Positions 1 through 11,010 of a stretch of DNA of 64,000 nt are shown piece by piece. The notes beneath the pieces were generated by a model that saw only the letters and a program-made list of their open reading frames with translations, was not told the DNA's origin and did no database searches. The stretch comes from Armigeres subalbatus. Taxonomy: Eukaryota > Arthropoda > Insecta > Diptera > Culicidae. How positions within the stretch are numbered: the first letter of the stretch is position 1; each line of letters begins with the position of its first letter. Location: the NCBI RefSeq assembly GCF_024139115.2, contig NC_085140.1, positions 424,041,781 through 424,105,780 of the forward strand, given 5' to 3'. Made by a program: the position numbers and the translations under genes.

Positions 1-560
1 GGCGAAATAGAAAATCGACCGAAAGTGTCGTTCGGTTGAACTGATCATATTGTCGGAAAAGCCGTTTGTCCGATAAGGTCTTTTAGCCGATTTTGTTTTT
101 TGGCAGAAAAAACCCTTTCGAGCCAAATGGCTCTTTATGCCAAAAGACCATTTCTACCAAATGGGATTCACGGCCAGGTTATCTATTCGGTCAAACGACA
201 TTTTCGACCAAATGACCATTTTGACCAAACAGCATTTCGGCCAAATTACCAGTTAGGGCAAACAATTCTTTGGGCCAAATTACTAGTCTGGCCGAATGTT
301 TCTTTCGGCTGTATGTCGCTTTCGGTCAAATTACATTTTCGACAAATTTCGAAAATGATTTGTTTCGATCTTATAATCGTTTTGGACTAAGGTATTATTC
401 AGCCAAATTAAATTAGGCTAGATGTGTTTCGGCTTATCATGTTATTCGGCTACTTGGCATTCGAACGACTGGCTTTGCCACCGAAAGACTTTTGGGTGGA
501 TGCCGGAAGATGTTTAGCTGAATGTATCATACGGCCAAAGGTGTTGTCCTTTTCCCTTTT
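1..560. repeat. Degenerate TTCGGCCAAAT-type minisatellite
   Basis: Short units built on 'cggccaaat', 'cgaccaaatgacc' and 'attttgaccaaa' recur every 20-30 bases with many substitutions and no fixed period. ORFs here are by-products of the repeat. Similar degenerate arrays are common in Aedes genomes (family knowledge). The last 20 bases of the window carry the same motif. Confidence 0.7.
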
Positions 561-589
561 AAATTTCTAGTAAAAATTTCCGCTTAATA

Positions 590-955
590 CTCAACAGAAA
601 TTTTGGAGAACTTTCCTTTGATATTCTGAACAGCTTTCCTTGGAACTTTTCCCGTAAAAAATTATCATGAGAATTTCCAAGATTTTTCCGCGGAAGTTCC
701 AAACAATTACTTTGGAATTCAAAAAGGTTTCACTTGGAAATTCCAAAGAATTTCTCGCGAAAACTTCAAAGTAGTACCCGTGGAAAATCCGAAAGTATTT
801 TTTCCAAATTGATCTTTTTGAAAAACTTTTTTAAAAAAATTTTAGGGAAATCCTTGAGATTTTTCCGGCGGTATACAAAATATTCTCTCCTTAATGTCTT
901 GAATATGTTCAGAAAAAAAAATCCGAAAAAAATCTTTAGGAAACAAACACAAAAA
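590..955. repeat. Degenerate minisatellite of TTCCAAAG/GGAAATT units
   Basis: Repeated variants of 'gaaaattccaaagaatttt' and 'ttggaaattcc' occur in loosely tandem order. Units are about 20-30 bp and strongly diverged. No gene is supported; the ORFs on both strands are low-complexity. Confidence 0.6.
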
Positions 956-959
956 GGCC

Positions 960-1095
960 ACACCGATTCACGCTGACGCCGCCGCCGGCTGAAATGGCTT
1001 TCGGCGTGACGCCGAAAACGCCGCCGCCGCCGACCAAAATTACAACAAACGCCGCTGCGACGATTTTCGAACCAAAGCACACCTCTACACTGCAA
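960..1095. other. GC-rich GCCGCC patch
   Basis: An isolated stretch rich in CGCCGC and GACGCCG triplets, including an imperfect inverted pair around 'ggctttcggcgtgacgccg', lies in otherwise AT-rich DNA. It could be a low-complexity repeat or the end of a transposable element. No coding signal was recognised. Confidence 0.4.
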
Positions 1096-1099
1096 TCAA

Positions 1100-1165
1100 G
1101 TGGTGGATTTAAATGGGATGGTACAAACTCGTCTTATGATAAGTGAAGACATTCCACTAAAAAGC
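1100..1165 (-). repeat. Fragment of foldback repeat family (TCTTATGAC end)
   Basis: 'aaatgggatggtacaaac' followed by 'tcgtcttatgataag' and 'gacattccact' matches the right arm of the foldback element at 49032-49285. Related copies lie near 14818, 16808 and 48085. Only the outer part of one arm is present. Confidence 0.6.
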
Positions 1166-1605
1166 TCAAAATAATTTTATCAATAGAAATAAATAAAAAA
1201 TAAAATAAAAACATTCTACAAAATTTGTCAAAAAATGGTTACCCTAATGGCAACATACACCAAAAAAGACCTTTTCTTGTAGATCATTTCTACTGAAGAG
1301 TTCTCCAGTCCAAACGAAAATACAAAAACACCTGAAATTCCGTCGGTAAATGGGCGGCCTTATACCCCACCAAAATATAGTAGTTTGTGCAACTAGCTGC
1401 AAAAAGATGTTTTTTCAGCACGAGATGTACGTTTATGCAACGAGGCTTGTTGAATTGGAGAAATACTAAGAATGCTAGGTTTATCTTCTAGACACTTTTC
1501 TTGAACCGAATTGCTTGCAACAATCCGACGGGGAATCCTATCCCAGTGTTTTCTATTTAAAATTGGTTAAACCGTAATATGAGGCCAAAATACGATTTTC
1601 ACGAA

Positions 1606-2364
1606 AAGACGCTAAGAAATTCTCACTTCATCGTAGTGTGCCACGCGCGACGGGCGGATGCCAAAATTTTCACTGCCAGATTTTCTTCAATTTCGGCTGA
1701 TGGCAGTTCTCAGAAGAATAATAAGCATCCTGATTATTTGTTTTGTCTGTAGTGTAAAATTTCCAGTAATTAAATTTAGGATTGTGAAATATGTTTAAAG
1801 TGACTTGTGCGAATCAAGAAAGTTTCTGCGTGAAAATCGGATCGTTGAGATTCGGAGTGATTGAAGTGTGAAAAACTACTACATTCAGAGACGCTGTTAA
1901 CTTGGCGAAAACCACACCTTGGCCACCTACGGGATGGAGGTCCCCATGGCCTTATATGTTAAAACCAACAAAGGTCACTCATCGAAAAAGGATTAACTTG
2001 GTGAGATTGTTTCATTATATTTATACTATGATTTTATTTGAAAAAGAAAACTATATACGCGCTGGATTTCAAATCCGGAAGTCTGTTTATGGATCCATTA
2101 TCCATTTGATAATGGTAGCATGAACAGGCGGGGCTTATTGTGAGCAAAAGTGACCTCGGACTGGTCATGAAATACCAGGCAGTCTGAAATGGGTCACTGG
2201 AGCTGCAGTAGAGCTAGCACCATCTAACTCCTGGACTAAATCTGACTGTAAATTTTGTAAAACAGACAGCTTTCTTCCATAACATCACTGCCAGACAGTG
2301 GGGGTTAGATTGGATACACACACACACACACACAGACACAAGACGCTAAGAAATTCTCACTTCA
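1606..2364. repeat. 25-bp direct repeat bounding about 710 bp of unassigned DNA
   Basis: An identical 25-base sequence beginning aagacgctaagaaattctca lies at 1606-1630 and 2340-2364. The DNA between contains no convincing gene; a 73-codon ORF at 1902-2123 lacks recognisable features. A CA dinucleotide run lies just before the right copy. This could be a target-site or LTR remnant, or a local duplication. Confidence 0.5.
2316..2333. repeat. (CA)n microsatellite
   Basis: Nine CA dinucleotides in a row, followed by an imperfect extension 'cagacaca'. Confidence 0.9.
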
Positions 2365-2659
2365 GTTATTACCTAGTGCACGAGAAAGCCACCTGCACCG
2401 CTATAGGTTGATCGATCAGGGGTTTTCACATGCAAACTGAAACGTTTATCTGTTTTTTTTTTGGGTTTTTCGAATCATTTAACTACCATCTAACGGCTAG
2501 ACATAAGCCGTTTGATTGAAATTTTTTGTAGAAATCGATGTAATCGTGATATGTTGTGACACTATGTATAAGTTAATGAAAGAATTTTCGAAATTTCTTA
2601 AACAAGCAAACAAATATTCTTCAGCATTTTACATATACACAGCTTCACGCAAAAATACA

Positions 2660-3001
2660 TTAATTGTGGCAAATCATCACAAACAGATGGAAAAACTTCC
2701 GCAAAAGAGTATTCCCAAAGTGCAAGTAAGCACTGCTATCACCAATCGGCCCAGCCAACTGTTGGTATACGACACGTGCGGATGGTGAGGCGCGGCTGTC
2801 CACTTTGACCCAGGTGCAGGTGCGTGGTGGCCAGCTGTCGGGAAGGGTATAGGATTTAATCGACAAAAATTTTAAATTATTTTCCATTTCTTTTCGCTCT
2901 TGTTCCGAGGAAGTGTCAGTGTTTGCAAACGACCAAGGAAGGTATTCTTTTGCCATTCCCACGGGCCAACTCGAGCTGCCCAGTTGGGAAAAATCGTTCA
3001 C
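2660..3001 (-). other. Unassigned open frame, 113 codons
   Basis: A minus-strand frame stays open across DNA that is less AT-rich than its surroundings. I do not recognise the product. It has no clear splice sites, signal peptide or domain. It may be a decayed exon or a transposon scrap and is listed only because base composition changes here. Confidence 0.15.
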
Positions 3002-3249
3002 ATAGTTGGAACGTGCCGAGCTGATGCCTTTGGGGAATTACGAGCATCACAGACTAGTGGGCACAAGCAGCTCCCTCCTCACCTTTTTGGATAGTAATAA
3101 CTTTGTTCTGGAAAATGAAATACAGAATAGTGGAAATAGTATTTTTGCTTGTGTAAGTTTATGCAACGTAAGACGTTCTGTTGGCGAAATCGCATTCAAA
3201 AGATGAGTTTTAGATTGCAATGTGATGAAACGAGATTAACATAACACTT

Positions 3250-3440
3250 AAGATGGGTGTCCAGCTAGCCTTGCAAATACAGGCGTAGGTTTGCTAATTC
3301 GAAGATGGTGAGTTCAATTCTGGGTCCCCGTCTACGATGTTTGCGGATGGGAAACATTCTCAGTTCTCTGGGCACAGTGCCACACACGAAAGAAAAGCTT
3401 TCAATTAATAAAGTTGGAAATGTCAAGAGAGCATTACATG
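3250..3440 (+). mobile_element. tRNA-related SINE copy
   Basis: The body 'ggtttgctaattcgaagatggtgagttcaattctgggtc' carries a box-B-like GAGTTCAATTC. It is followed by 'gggaaacattctcagttc' and 'ctgggcacagtgcc', then 'aaagctttcaattaataa'. The same arrangement recurs near 54104 and 63833, and the tail near 11540-11757. It is diverged and lies upstream of the ankyrin gene. Confidence 0.6.
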
Positions 3441-3741
3441 AAAAGCAAGCCTATAGCTCCAGGTAATAACTAGAACAGGAACAAACGAGTTGTGCTGTGA
3501 TAATTACGGACAATTAGGATGTCGGAAAATAATTGTTCATCGATCAGAACATGGTCAATTTGGTTTTTCTTTTCGTGGTTAAGCGACCTCCATGTGACCT
3601 TTTGGAAATATTTTTTGTCTTCCCAAGCAGCACACTTGTCATAAACGAATTACTGTGATCTGTGTTTGACGAAATCCAGTCATATATGAGTTGCTATAAC
3701 CAAATCGGTCAAAATTGTGCTACTCGGGTTTTATACTTTTG

Positions 3742-6700
3742 ATGTCTAACCGACGGAATTTCCATCTTCCCATTCCAGGAATCTTCCTACACATATGGAA
3801 AAACCCTCCGCACTATGACATCTACCGGACGATGATTGACAAACGGCAACTGCTAGTCTACCTGCAAGCGATAGCCAACGAGTTAAGAAAGATAATCGCT
3901 CTACCTTGCTACAACAATCTGACACCTTCACCGAGTCCACCGTCTTCAGCTTTGGACTCATACTCCACAACGACAGCTCCCTCGCCCATTGAAACCGTCC
4001 ATCTAACACCATCGAAAGCGCGCACACGGTTCCGATGGTCAACGGAGCTGAACCGGGAGCTAATATTCTGCTACTACGTGGTCACAAGCGGTGGTCAAAA
4101 CCTGATTGGATATCGCCAACGGTTCCACGACCTTTGGTGCAAACGTCAAGTGGCGTACGAATACCTCACCGAGCAGCAACTTTTTAGTCAACTAAGACGG
4201 ATACAGCGAGACCATCTTCTATCGGATGACATCTGTCGTAAGATACGCTCCGAAGCGAGTGAGTACGAGTTTGATTATCACTGTTCACAGACACGTCCTC
4301 TGAAAATCTCCGATAAAAACAGGAAAGTATTTAAGAAGCTTGCGAAAAACTACAGTCGAATGAAAGAGCTTCACTCGATTAACCGTGCTCTGGGCTATTT
4401 GAACTCAGTTATCGACATGAAGTTCAACGCTAGCAGGGAAATTGACGTGTTAGCCATTAAGAGAGTCATTCAGGTGTTAGGTGAAACATTCAGAAATTGC
4501 AACGACACTCCTCACTTAGGTAGACATTTAAGCAGCTTCTTGAGCATTTTGGTTCAAAAATACCTTCTCGATGACACAACAATTCGTCACCACTTGCTGC
4601 ACTGTAGTAAGGATTTCGCATCATTTGGTAGTGTGAGTAATGACAGGGTGAACTACGCAGAATTGCACGAAAATCTTAAGATCATAAGAAATTTATTGTT
4701 GTACGTACAAAACCTAGAATACATCCTAGCAATAAAGACGCTCATGAATCGTTTGTACGACACTAAATGCATTGAAGAGGTGAAGTCCTACTATGCTTAT
4801 CTATTTCGTAACAATGCTAGGGATTTTTGGAAGGATCTCGAGTTTTCACCATTTCTTCTGTTGGAGGTCAACTCTTTTGTAGACTCATTGCTTGAATTGC
4901 AATGCAAGGCCCGATTGAAACCGAATAATCGCATCCAGCAGATAAAGAATCGTGTCAAGGAAGAGATCGATAACTACAATACGCTACACAAACAATTCAG
5001 CAATACGATTCTCATGATTGATTGTATTGTGTCCAAGATCAAATCTAATCATAGTCATGATAAAATTCGTCATCTGACTCGATCTCACTTACGATCATTT
5101 CGATTGGATCGCACCGTAGATCAATGCTTTCTAAATCAAATAAAGTCGCAGCTATTGCTTTACCTCCATGATGATCTCAAGTTGATTAACGACGATACGG
5201 CTAAATCACAATCCATGCTTTTAATAGCAAGGAGTATCTTCGCTATCGATCATCACGAAGTGAAAAGTGAGTCGACTCAAACAGAGCTACTGAAATTTTT
5301 CGAAACATTGTCCACAGACAACTATTCGATTTTAATTGATCACTTAGAAACAAGAACCGCACGATCGTTTAGTTTCCTACGACATGATGCTTTGCTTCAG
5401 AAATCAAAAGACAACCAGCACGATCTGTTGCGTCAATGTTTAGTCAAACACGGTATTCAGCTGGATTCATCAATATTGAACGAGCTCCGGGAAGAAGAAA
5501 ATCGGATAGCAGAAGAAAAAATCAAGCGATTACAAAACCTATTCCTGGACCAAAACATGAACTTACGGGTACTTGAACGAGTTGACGAGATCGCATTTGA
5601 AATGGTCATGTTGGAAGCTACATGGGCACTGTCTCACAAACTTCAGAACAATAGCGAGAGTCTGTCAAGCTACGTTCCTGTTCTGTCAGGTCGTAACTTA
5701 AGGAACTACCTTTCGCACGGGAATATTACCTACGAAATACTCGTACCCAACGTCAGCTTCAAAACCATTTTGCAAAATACCCTCAGCATAATAAAATTGT
5801 CCAACAACATCATCTCCGAGATCTACGATCGCCATAACTGGGATTTCCACGATCGATTAAAATGCCTAAAACACCAATCCAGCGTTTTCGACAGCTTAAG
5901 GTTTCAACACTCCTCCCAAATATGCGACACAATCAACCGTGATCAGTATCTGATAGGAAAGAATCACCTCAATCACGGGATCGTCGACCACTTGGTACAA
6001 ACGCAAAGCTGTCTCCTGCTGGGACATCTTCTAGATCTGGAGAATGCGCACGAATTACTAAAAACTCTTTGCTATCAAATGAACGAGATCAACGTTTTTC
6101 CCGTAAGCGGCAAACTACACGAGCTGATCGTTGACCCTCTTGCTCGAATAAGATTTTGCTACAGTCTCGCACTGTTGAGCAATGAAGAGGACATTCTGTT
6201 GAAAATAGTGAACGACTTTGGCTACGATCACATCGATGCCATCCCAATGATTTTCAACTTCGACAAACTGTTCATCAGCCTACTCGAGAATCATCCAGAC
6301 TACGACATCAATCAAGACTCCAACGTTGAGATCCTCCATTACGCAGTCCTTTCTGGCAATGTCGAGCTTTTGAATTTGCTGTTGGATCAGTGCAATGATC
6401 TGAATCAGCGAGATATGTACAACCTCACTCCACTGGATGTGGCTTGCAAGCTAAGTAACCTGGAAATGATCAAAACACTGACCAATGCCGGCGCTAGATG
6501 GTACACCAACAACTTTAGTCAATATACGTGGTTGTTTTTGAATAACGATCACGAAGCGATAATTTTTCTGAAAAACAACGATCTTCTGAACGAGAAGATC
6601 ACTCAAGAATGCATCAATCTGTTTCTACAGTACTGCGATGACGATAAAGAAGAAATAGTAGAATTCATGTTGAACTGCGTCGATTTCGCTGGTCTTTATG

Positions 6701-8427
6701 CAACAGCAGCCAAACACAAGCGGGTTAACGTGCTGAACTTCATGATCGCCAATGATCAACGGATTAAGAGCAACATCAACAAGAAGGACGGTAGGGGACA
6801 AGCAGCAATTCACATCTGCTGCACAAGTGGCTATCGAGAAGTATTGCAGCTTCTTCTAGCTCACAACGGTAACGTCAATTTACAGGATTCGGCAGGTAAT
6901 ACTCCGCTGCATCTAGCTGTTAAGCGATGCAGTGTGGGTATCGTAAAATTGTTGCTGGATCACAACGCAAAAATTGATTCGGAGAATCATATGACCAAAA
7001 CACCATTAGATTTAGCCATACAGCTAGAAAATATCCGCATCGTTAAGCTCCTGCTTAAACAAAAGCAGTTTGATCGAATTGTTCAGATACCGAATTCTCT
7101 CAAATCACTCGACATTCTATACCTGTTGAAATCTTCAAACGTTCAGTACAAATTAGAGACGGATTCGAACAGTAACTCACTAACTGCACTGCATTGTGCA
7201 AAGGATGAGAGACGAGTGCGAATTCTATCGCGTTTATTCGATGTAGACATACGATGTTCCCGATTTCAAGATACGCCACTGCACATAGCATGTTTGATGA
7301 ATAGTACCAAGATAGTTCGCGTCCTACTACAGAACGGAGCGAATACGAGCCTTACGAATTGTGATAACATCACGCCGCTCCATCTAGCAGTAGTCAACCA
7401 CAACATTGAAATAGTAAAACTGTTGACTCACGCTCGGCCACTGGATCCGTATCAAGTGAACTCCGCATTATCAATTGCAGTTCAGAGAGGTTTCCTGGAC
7501 GTCGCTAACATACTGTTGGAATGTGGCGCAAATATTTCTGTGATATCACCCGTAGTGAAAAATTCGGAGCAGAACCTGCTGCACGCAGCTGCAAAGCAAA
7601 GCTTGCACATCATTCTACGCTATCTCTTGCAAGAACGATTCTTCGACGTTAACTTTGTTGACTCCAGTGGGTTAACTCCTCTGTTCTGTGCTGTGATCAA
7701 TGCAGATATCGAAACAATAGAAGTGCTCGTGCAGAGTGGAGCTAATGTTAATCATACGATGAAATTCGGTCAAAATATTCTTACCATTGCTACTATGTAT
7801 GACCGCTTTGACGTAGTGCGGTATTTTGTTAACAACTTCCCGGATATAATCACCCACGTCTTAGCTGTATCAACGCATCAGAATACCTGCCTTCACATTG
7901 CTGTCCTCAAGGGATCTCAGGAGATGGTGAAATATTTTGTAAAACTTCACGTAGATCATGGCTATCACATGAACGGACAAAACCAGGACGGTTTTACGGC
8001 GCTTCACATTTGCGCACAGACCGGAAATGAACGGCTTTTCAGGATACTTCTCGATAGTGGAGCTGACCCGAGGATCCCTCTAGGGAACGGCCAATCGATC
8101 CTGCATACAGCCGTTTCGAACAAAAACTTGAACGTCGTTCGAATCGTGTTGGAGCGGTCGTTGATCGACCGAAATGCGCTGGATGAGGACGGCCGAACCA
8201 TTTTGCATTATTCCGTCTTTTCAAGGGACGTGTCGGTAGTGAAGGAAATTCTCAAGCTTCGCGGGTTGATCTTGGATGTACAGGACAAGGCAGGGCATAG
8301 CGCACTACATTTGGCAGCCGAACTCCAGTATGTCGACATCTACAATTGTTTGCAGAAACGAGTGGACAATGAGCTGAGAAGCTTCGGTGGCCGGAAACGT
8401 GCAATTGACGTCCTACTGAGGAAGTAA
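3742..8427 (+). CDS. Large ankyrin-repeat protein with HEPN-like motif
   Basis: An uninterrupted frame of about 1,561 codons from the ATG at 3742; 4.7 kb without a stop in AT-rich DNA argues that it is under selection. Residues about 96-170 (R-F-R-W start, then GYRQRFHDLW, LTEQQLFSQLRRI and a LSDD helix) resemble the N-terminal domain of some non-LTR retrotransposon ORFs. A long helical region follows, with GRNLRNYLSHG at about 651-660; R654-N-Y-L-S-H659 fits the HEPN RNase signature RNxxxH. About 17 ankyrin repeats run from about 861 to 1546, with typical TPLHLA and IVKLLL motifs. No signal peptide or membrane segment is evident, so it is probably intracellular. The start is uncertain: an acceptor-like pyrimidine tract ends at 3778, so ATG 3832 after an upstream untranslated exon is an alternative. 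RNase activity is inference; the protein could be only a scaffold. Confidence 0.85.
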   Translation: MSNRRNFHLPIPGIFLHIWKNPPHYDIYRTMIDKRQLLVYLQAIANELRKIIALPCYNNLTPSPSPPSSALDSYSTTTAPSPIETVHLTPSKARTRFRWSTELNRELIFCYYVVTSGGQNLIGYRQRFHDLWCKRQVAYEYLTEQQLFSQLRRIQRDHLLSDDICRKIRSEASEYEFDYHCSQTRPLKISDKNRKVFKKLAKNYSRMKELHSINRALGYLNSVIDMKFNASREIDVLAIKRVIQVLGETFRNCNDTPHLGRHLSSFLSILVQKYLLDDTTIRHHLLHCSKDFASFGSVSNDRVNYAELHENLKIIRNLLLYVQNLEYILAIKTLMNRLYDTKCIEEVKSYYAYLFRNNARDFWKDLEFSPFLLLEVNSFVDSLLELQCKARLKPNNRIQQIKNRVKEEIDNYNTLHKQFSNTILMIDCIVSKIKSNHSHDKIRHLTRSHLRSFRLDRTVDQCFLNQIKSQLLLYLHDDLKLINDDTAKSQSMLLIARSIFAIDHHEVKSESTQTELLKFFETLSTDNYSILIDHLETRTARSFSFLRHDALLQKSKDNQHDLLRQCLVKHGIQLDSSILNELREEENRIAEEKIKRLQNLFLDQNMNLRVLERVDEIAFEMVMLEATWALSHKLQNNSESLSSYVPVLSGRNLRNYLSHGNITYEILVPNVSFKTILQNTLSIIKLSNNIISEIYDRHNWDFHDRLKCLKHQSSVFDSLRFQHSSQICDTINRDQYLIGKNHLNHGIVDHLVQTQSCLLLGHLLDLENAHELLKTLCYQMNEINVFPVSGKLHELIVDPLARIRFCYSLALLSNEEDILLKIVNDFGYDHIDAIPMIFNFDKLFISLLENHPDYDINQDSNVEILHYAVLSGNVELLNLLLDQCNDLNQRDMYNLTPLDVACKLSNLEMIKTLTNAGARWYTNNFSQYTWLFLNNDHEAIIFLKNNDLLNEKITQECINLFLQYCDDDKEEIVEFMLNCVDFAGLYATAAKHKRVNVLNFMIANDQRIKSNINKKDGRGQAAIHICCTSGYREVLQLLLAHNGNVNLQDSAGNTPLHLAVKRCSVGIVKLLLDHNAKIDSENHMTKTPLDLAIQLENIRIVKLLLKQKQFDRIVQIPNSLKSLDILYLLKSSNVQYKLETDSNSNSLTALHCAKDERRVRILSRLFDVDIRCSRFQDTPLHIACLMNSTKIVRVLLQNGANTSLTNCDNITPLHLAVVNHNIEIVKLLTHARPLDPYQVNSALSIAVQRGFLDVANILLECGANISVISPVVKNSEQNLLHAAAKQSLHIILRYLLQERFFDVNFVDSSGLTPLFCAVINADIETIEVLVQSGANVNHTMKFGQNILTIATMYDRFDVVRYFVNNFPDIITHVLAVSTHQNTCLHIAVLKGSQEMVKYFVKLHVDHGYHMNGQNQDGFTALHICAQTGNERLFRILLDSGADPRIPLGNGQSILHTAVSNKNLNVVRIVLERSLIDRNALDEDGRTILHYSVFSRDVSVVKEILKLRGLILDVQDKAGHSALHLAAELQYVDIYNCLQKRVDNELRSFGGRKRAIDVLLRK

Positions 8428-8567
8428 GATGCATGTAGAAGTCTTTACGACGGTATTTTGTACAGAAATCCCATGTCTTCGGAACAATTGTTGTGTTTAA
8501 ATTTTTTTATGGAAAATCTATAGAGCTGCACTTGCAATGGAAGATGTTGTGTGAATACGTGTAAAAT

Positions 8568-8573
8568 AATAAA
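8568..8573 (+). promoter_or_regulatory. Polyadenylation signal AATAAA of the ankyrin gene
   Basis: A canonical AATAAA lies about 140 bases after the stop codon in AT-rich 3' sequence. It is the first such hexamer downstream and fits the plus-strand ankyrin gene. Confidence 0.65.
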
Positions 8574-8599
8574 GTTATTAATGTAATGTAACAATTGTC

Positions 8600-10813
8600 C
8601 TATATTGTAGTACATTATTAGATAAAGTCGTGTATGATTGCAGGTGGAGTCAGAAGAGCTTCCATGTCACACATCTTTCTCGTGTAATATCTCAGCTATC
8701 TTAGCTATTTTCGTAAAAGTAAGTGCCGTTCACAACTTTGTGTACACAATCCAGTTGCAAACCAGATTAGTCTAGCAAGATTGTATTTTTTCCCGATAAA
8801 TGAAAAAAGCGCACCTCTTTCGGAGTCAGATTCAATGCACAGATCGTGGGAAAAATCTGATTTCGGTTTCGGTTTTTTACTTGAGTGAGTGTATGAACAA
8901 TAGAGCGTGTTGTATACGCCGTTAAAATTTTAACGTTCAAGTTCATGCCGTAAAACGTGATCGTGTGACTTCGATTACAGACAAATAATTAGGACATTGT
9001 AGCTTAAATTTCTTTGTTTTGGATGTGCATAATAAATGAAAAAATGTGTTTTAGCACACACGAAGCTTTACAAAGTTAAATAATTATTATTTCTGATCAA
9101 TCTAAAGAGGTTTTCCCTATTGTGCATTCAATTCTTAAGAGCTCATTTGTTTCTCTTATTTTATCATTTTGTAATGTAAATACCTACTTCAATATTATAA
9201 AACCACATACGAGATCAATTTTCTAATTAGAGATATTACTAGAGATTGAATAAGCAGCTCAACTGTCATCACTGCTCAAAACGAACAATTGTAAATTGAC
9301 CAATCATTGAATAAATTCAACGTTCAATAACTGTCACAAATAGCTAACCCCGAAACACACATCGATGTCGTGTAAAAAAAACTTCGTATAGATCCCCTCT
9401 CAACAAGCTGCTGCAATTGATCGCAAAATAGCGGTCCTTCAAAATCGGGAAGGAGCAACATCTGTCACTTGATACGGCGCAATAGTTTTTAAGACATAAA
9501 CAATAGAACATTTATATACGTCAAATATATAAATACAACCGGATACAATTATTAAACTGCAACCAAATCAATTTTACAACAGGCTTACACAAATCTACTG
9601 GAAAATCGTGCAACACTCAGATTTTTGTCATTTTTAATTTCAAAATCTATTACAAATAAACAATATAACTCAAAGACGGGTCTGTGAGAATCGTAACTCA
9701 AAGACCCATCTTTATTACAGTAAAATGAACTACATCTATAAGTTATCTTATCAAACAGCATTTTTGTTACACAAACTGCAATAACCAAATATATATAATC
9801 GATGGAGTTATATATATCCACCACATAATACAACCACAATATCAAAAATATTGAGTGACAGATATTGCCTTAAGTCCCCGTCTTCAAACATAAAACACAA
9901 TAGAAATGTGGAAACAGTAATCATCATTTTTTGCTCCAAGAAAATCGTCGCGAGCATGATATGCCGGAATAGAACAACCTCACTCTTAACCGAGAAAATC
10001 GTCAAACTTATGTCATATTACAAAAAACTAGTCAATCAAATCAAATAACCTGTAACTCTATAAGGATAGTTTTACTGAATTGTGGCATCAAACGCATTTT
10101 TGGTGGCAATTTATAGTACCAGAAAATGATATCTTGTCCAAACCTTGGGTTTCTGGATTCAATCAGAAAACACATGCTTAAATTGCCATTAAACTTGAAC
10201 ATCAAAAATAATCATGCATTATTTCGAAACCACAACTTACTAAACATATTCTACAGAAAAATCGCAATTTTTAACTCAACATTGTAATGCTGAAGCAAAA
10301 TAAGGTGAAACAACATATTGATTATGTGTTGTACTGCATAAAAGAGAATGGTGAACGGAGGTACACCAGAGAAACAAATTCCAAAGTCATATTCTTGTTA
10401 TATAAATTTTCGTTACGAACATATATTTGTGTATTGTGTATTATGCAGACCTAGCATCGCTACGACGAGAACCAAAATTAAACATAAAAGAATACATCAA
10501 GACATCGACATTATCCCACTTTTATGGAGAAAATTTTAGACAACATTAAACGCTAAGCGACCAACAAATTCAAAATTTTAGAATTAAAATTAAAAAAAAA
10601 AACAAAGAATAGCGAAAAATAGAATCGAATGTCATGTTTTAATAAATAAAATGTAAGTTTTCGTTTTCATTAACCAATGATTCAGATTAATAAAACAATA
10701 ATTTGTGATGTGCGTGTTATTCGTGGAAAATATCACAACCCTGTCAAATTGTTGCTTCGATCATCTCCTGAATCCGGACTAGGATCACTTTGCATAGAAC
10801 TTTGAGAACGGTA
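8600..10813. other. AT-rich intergenic DNA, no gene recognised
   Basis: Short ORFs occur on both strands but none has codon-like composition or motifs. There is a local near-duplication of 'aactcaaagac' at about 9667 and 9695. No clear transposon ends were found. Confidence 0.5.
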
Positions 10814-11010
10814 CTTCTTCTTCTTCTTCATTGGCATTACATCCCCCACTGGGATATTGCCGCCTTGCAGCTTAGTGTTCATTATTGCCATTTCTGCATT
10901 AGTATATTATGAGGCTAACACGATGATACTTTTATGCCCAGGGAAGTCGAGACAATTTCCAAGCCGAAAATTACCTAGACCAGCACCGGGAATCGAACCC
11001 AACCACTCTT
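10814..11010 (-). mobile_element. Feilai-like tRNA-derived SINE, antisense
   Basis: Read on the minus strand it ends in (GAA)n at 10830-10814 preceded by 'gggatgtaatgccaatga'. It contains a body with 'cataaaagtatcatcgtg' and 'agcctcataata', and a box B GGTTCGATTCC at about 10985-11000. The box A head is missing, replaced by the adjoining minisatellite. The matching head is seen in the copy at 20378. Confidence 0.75.
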
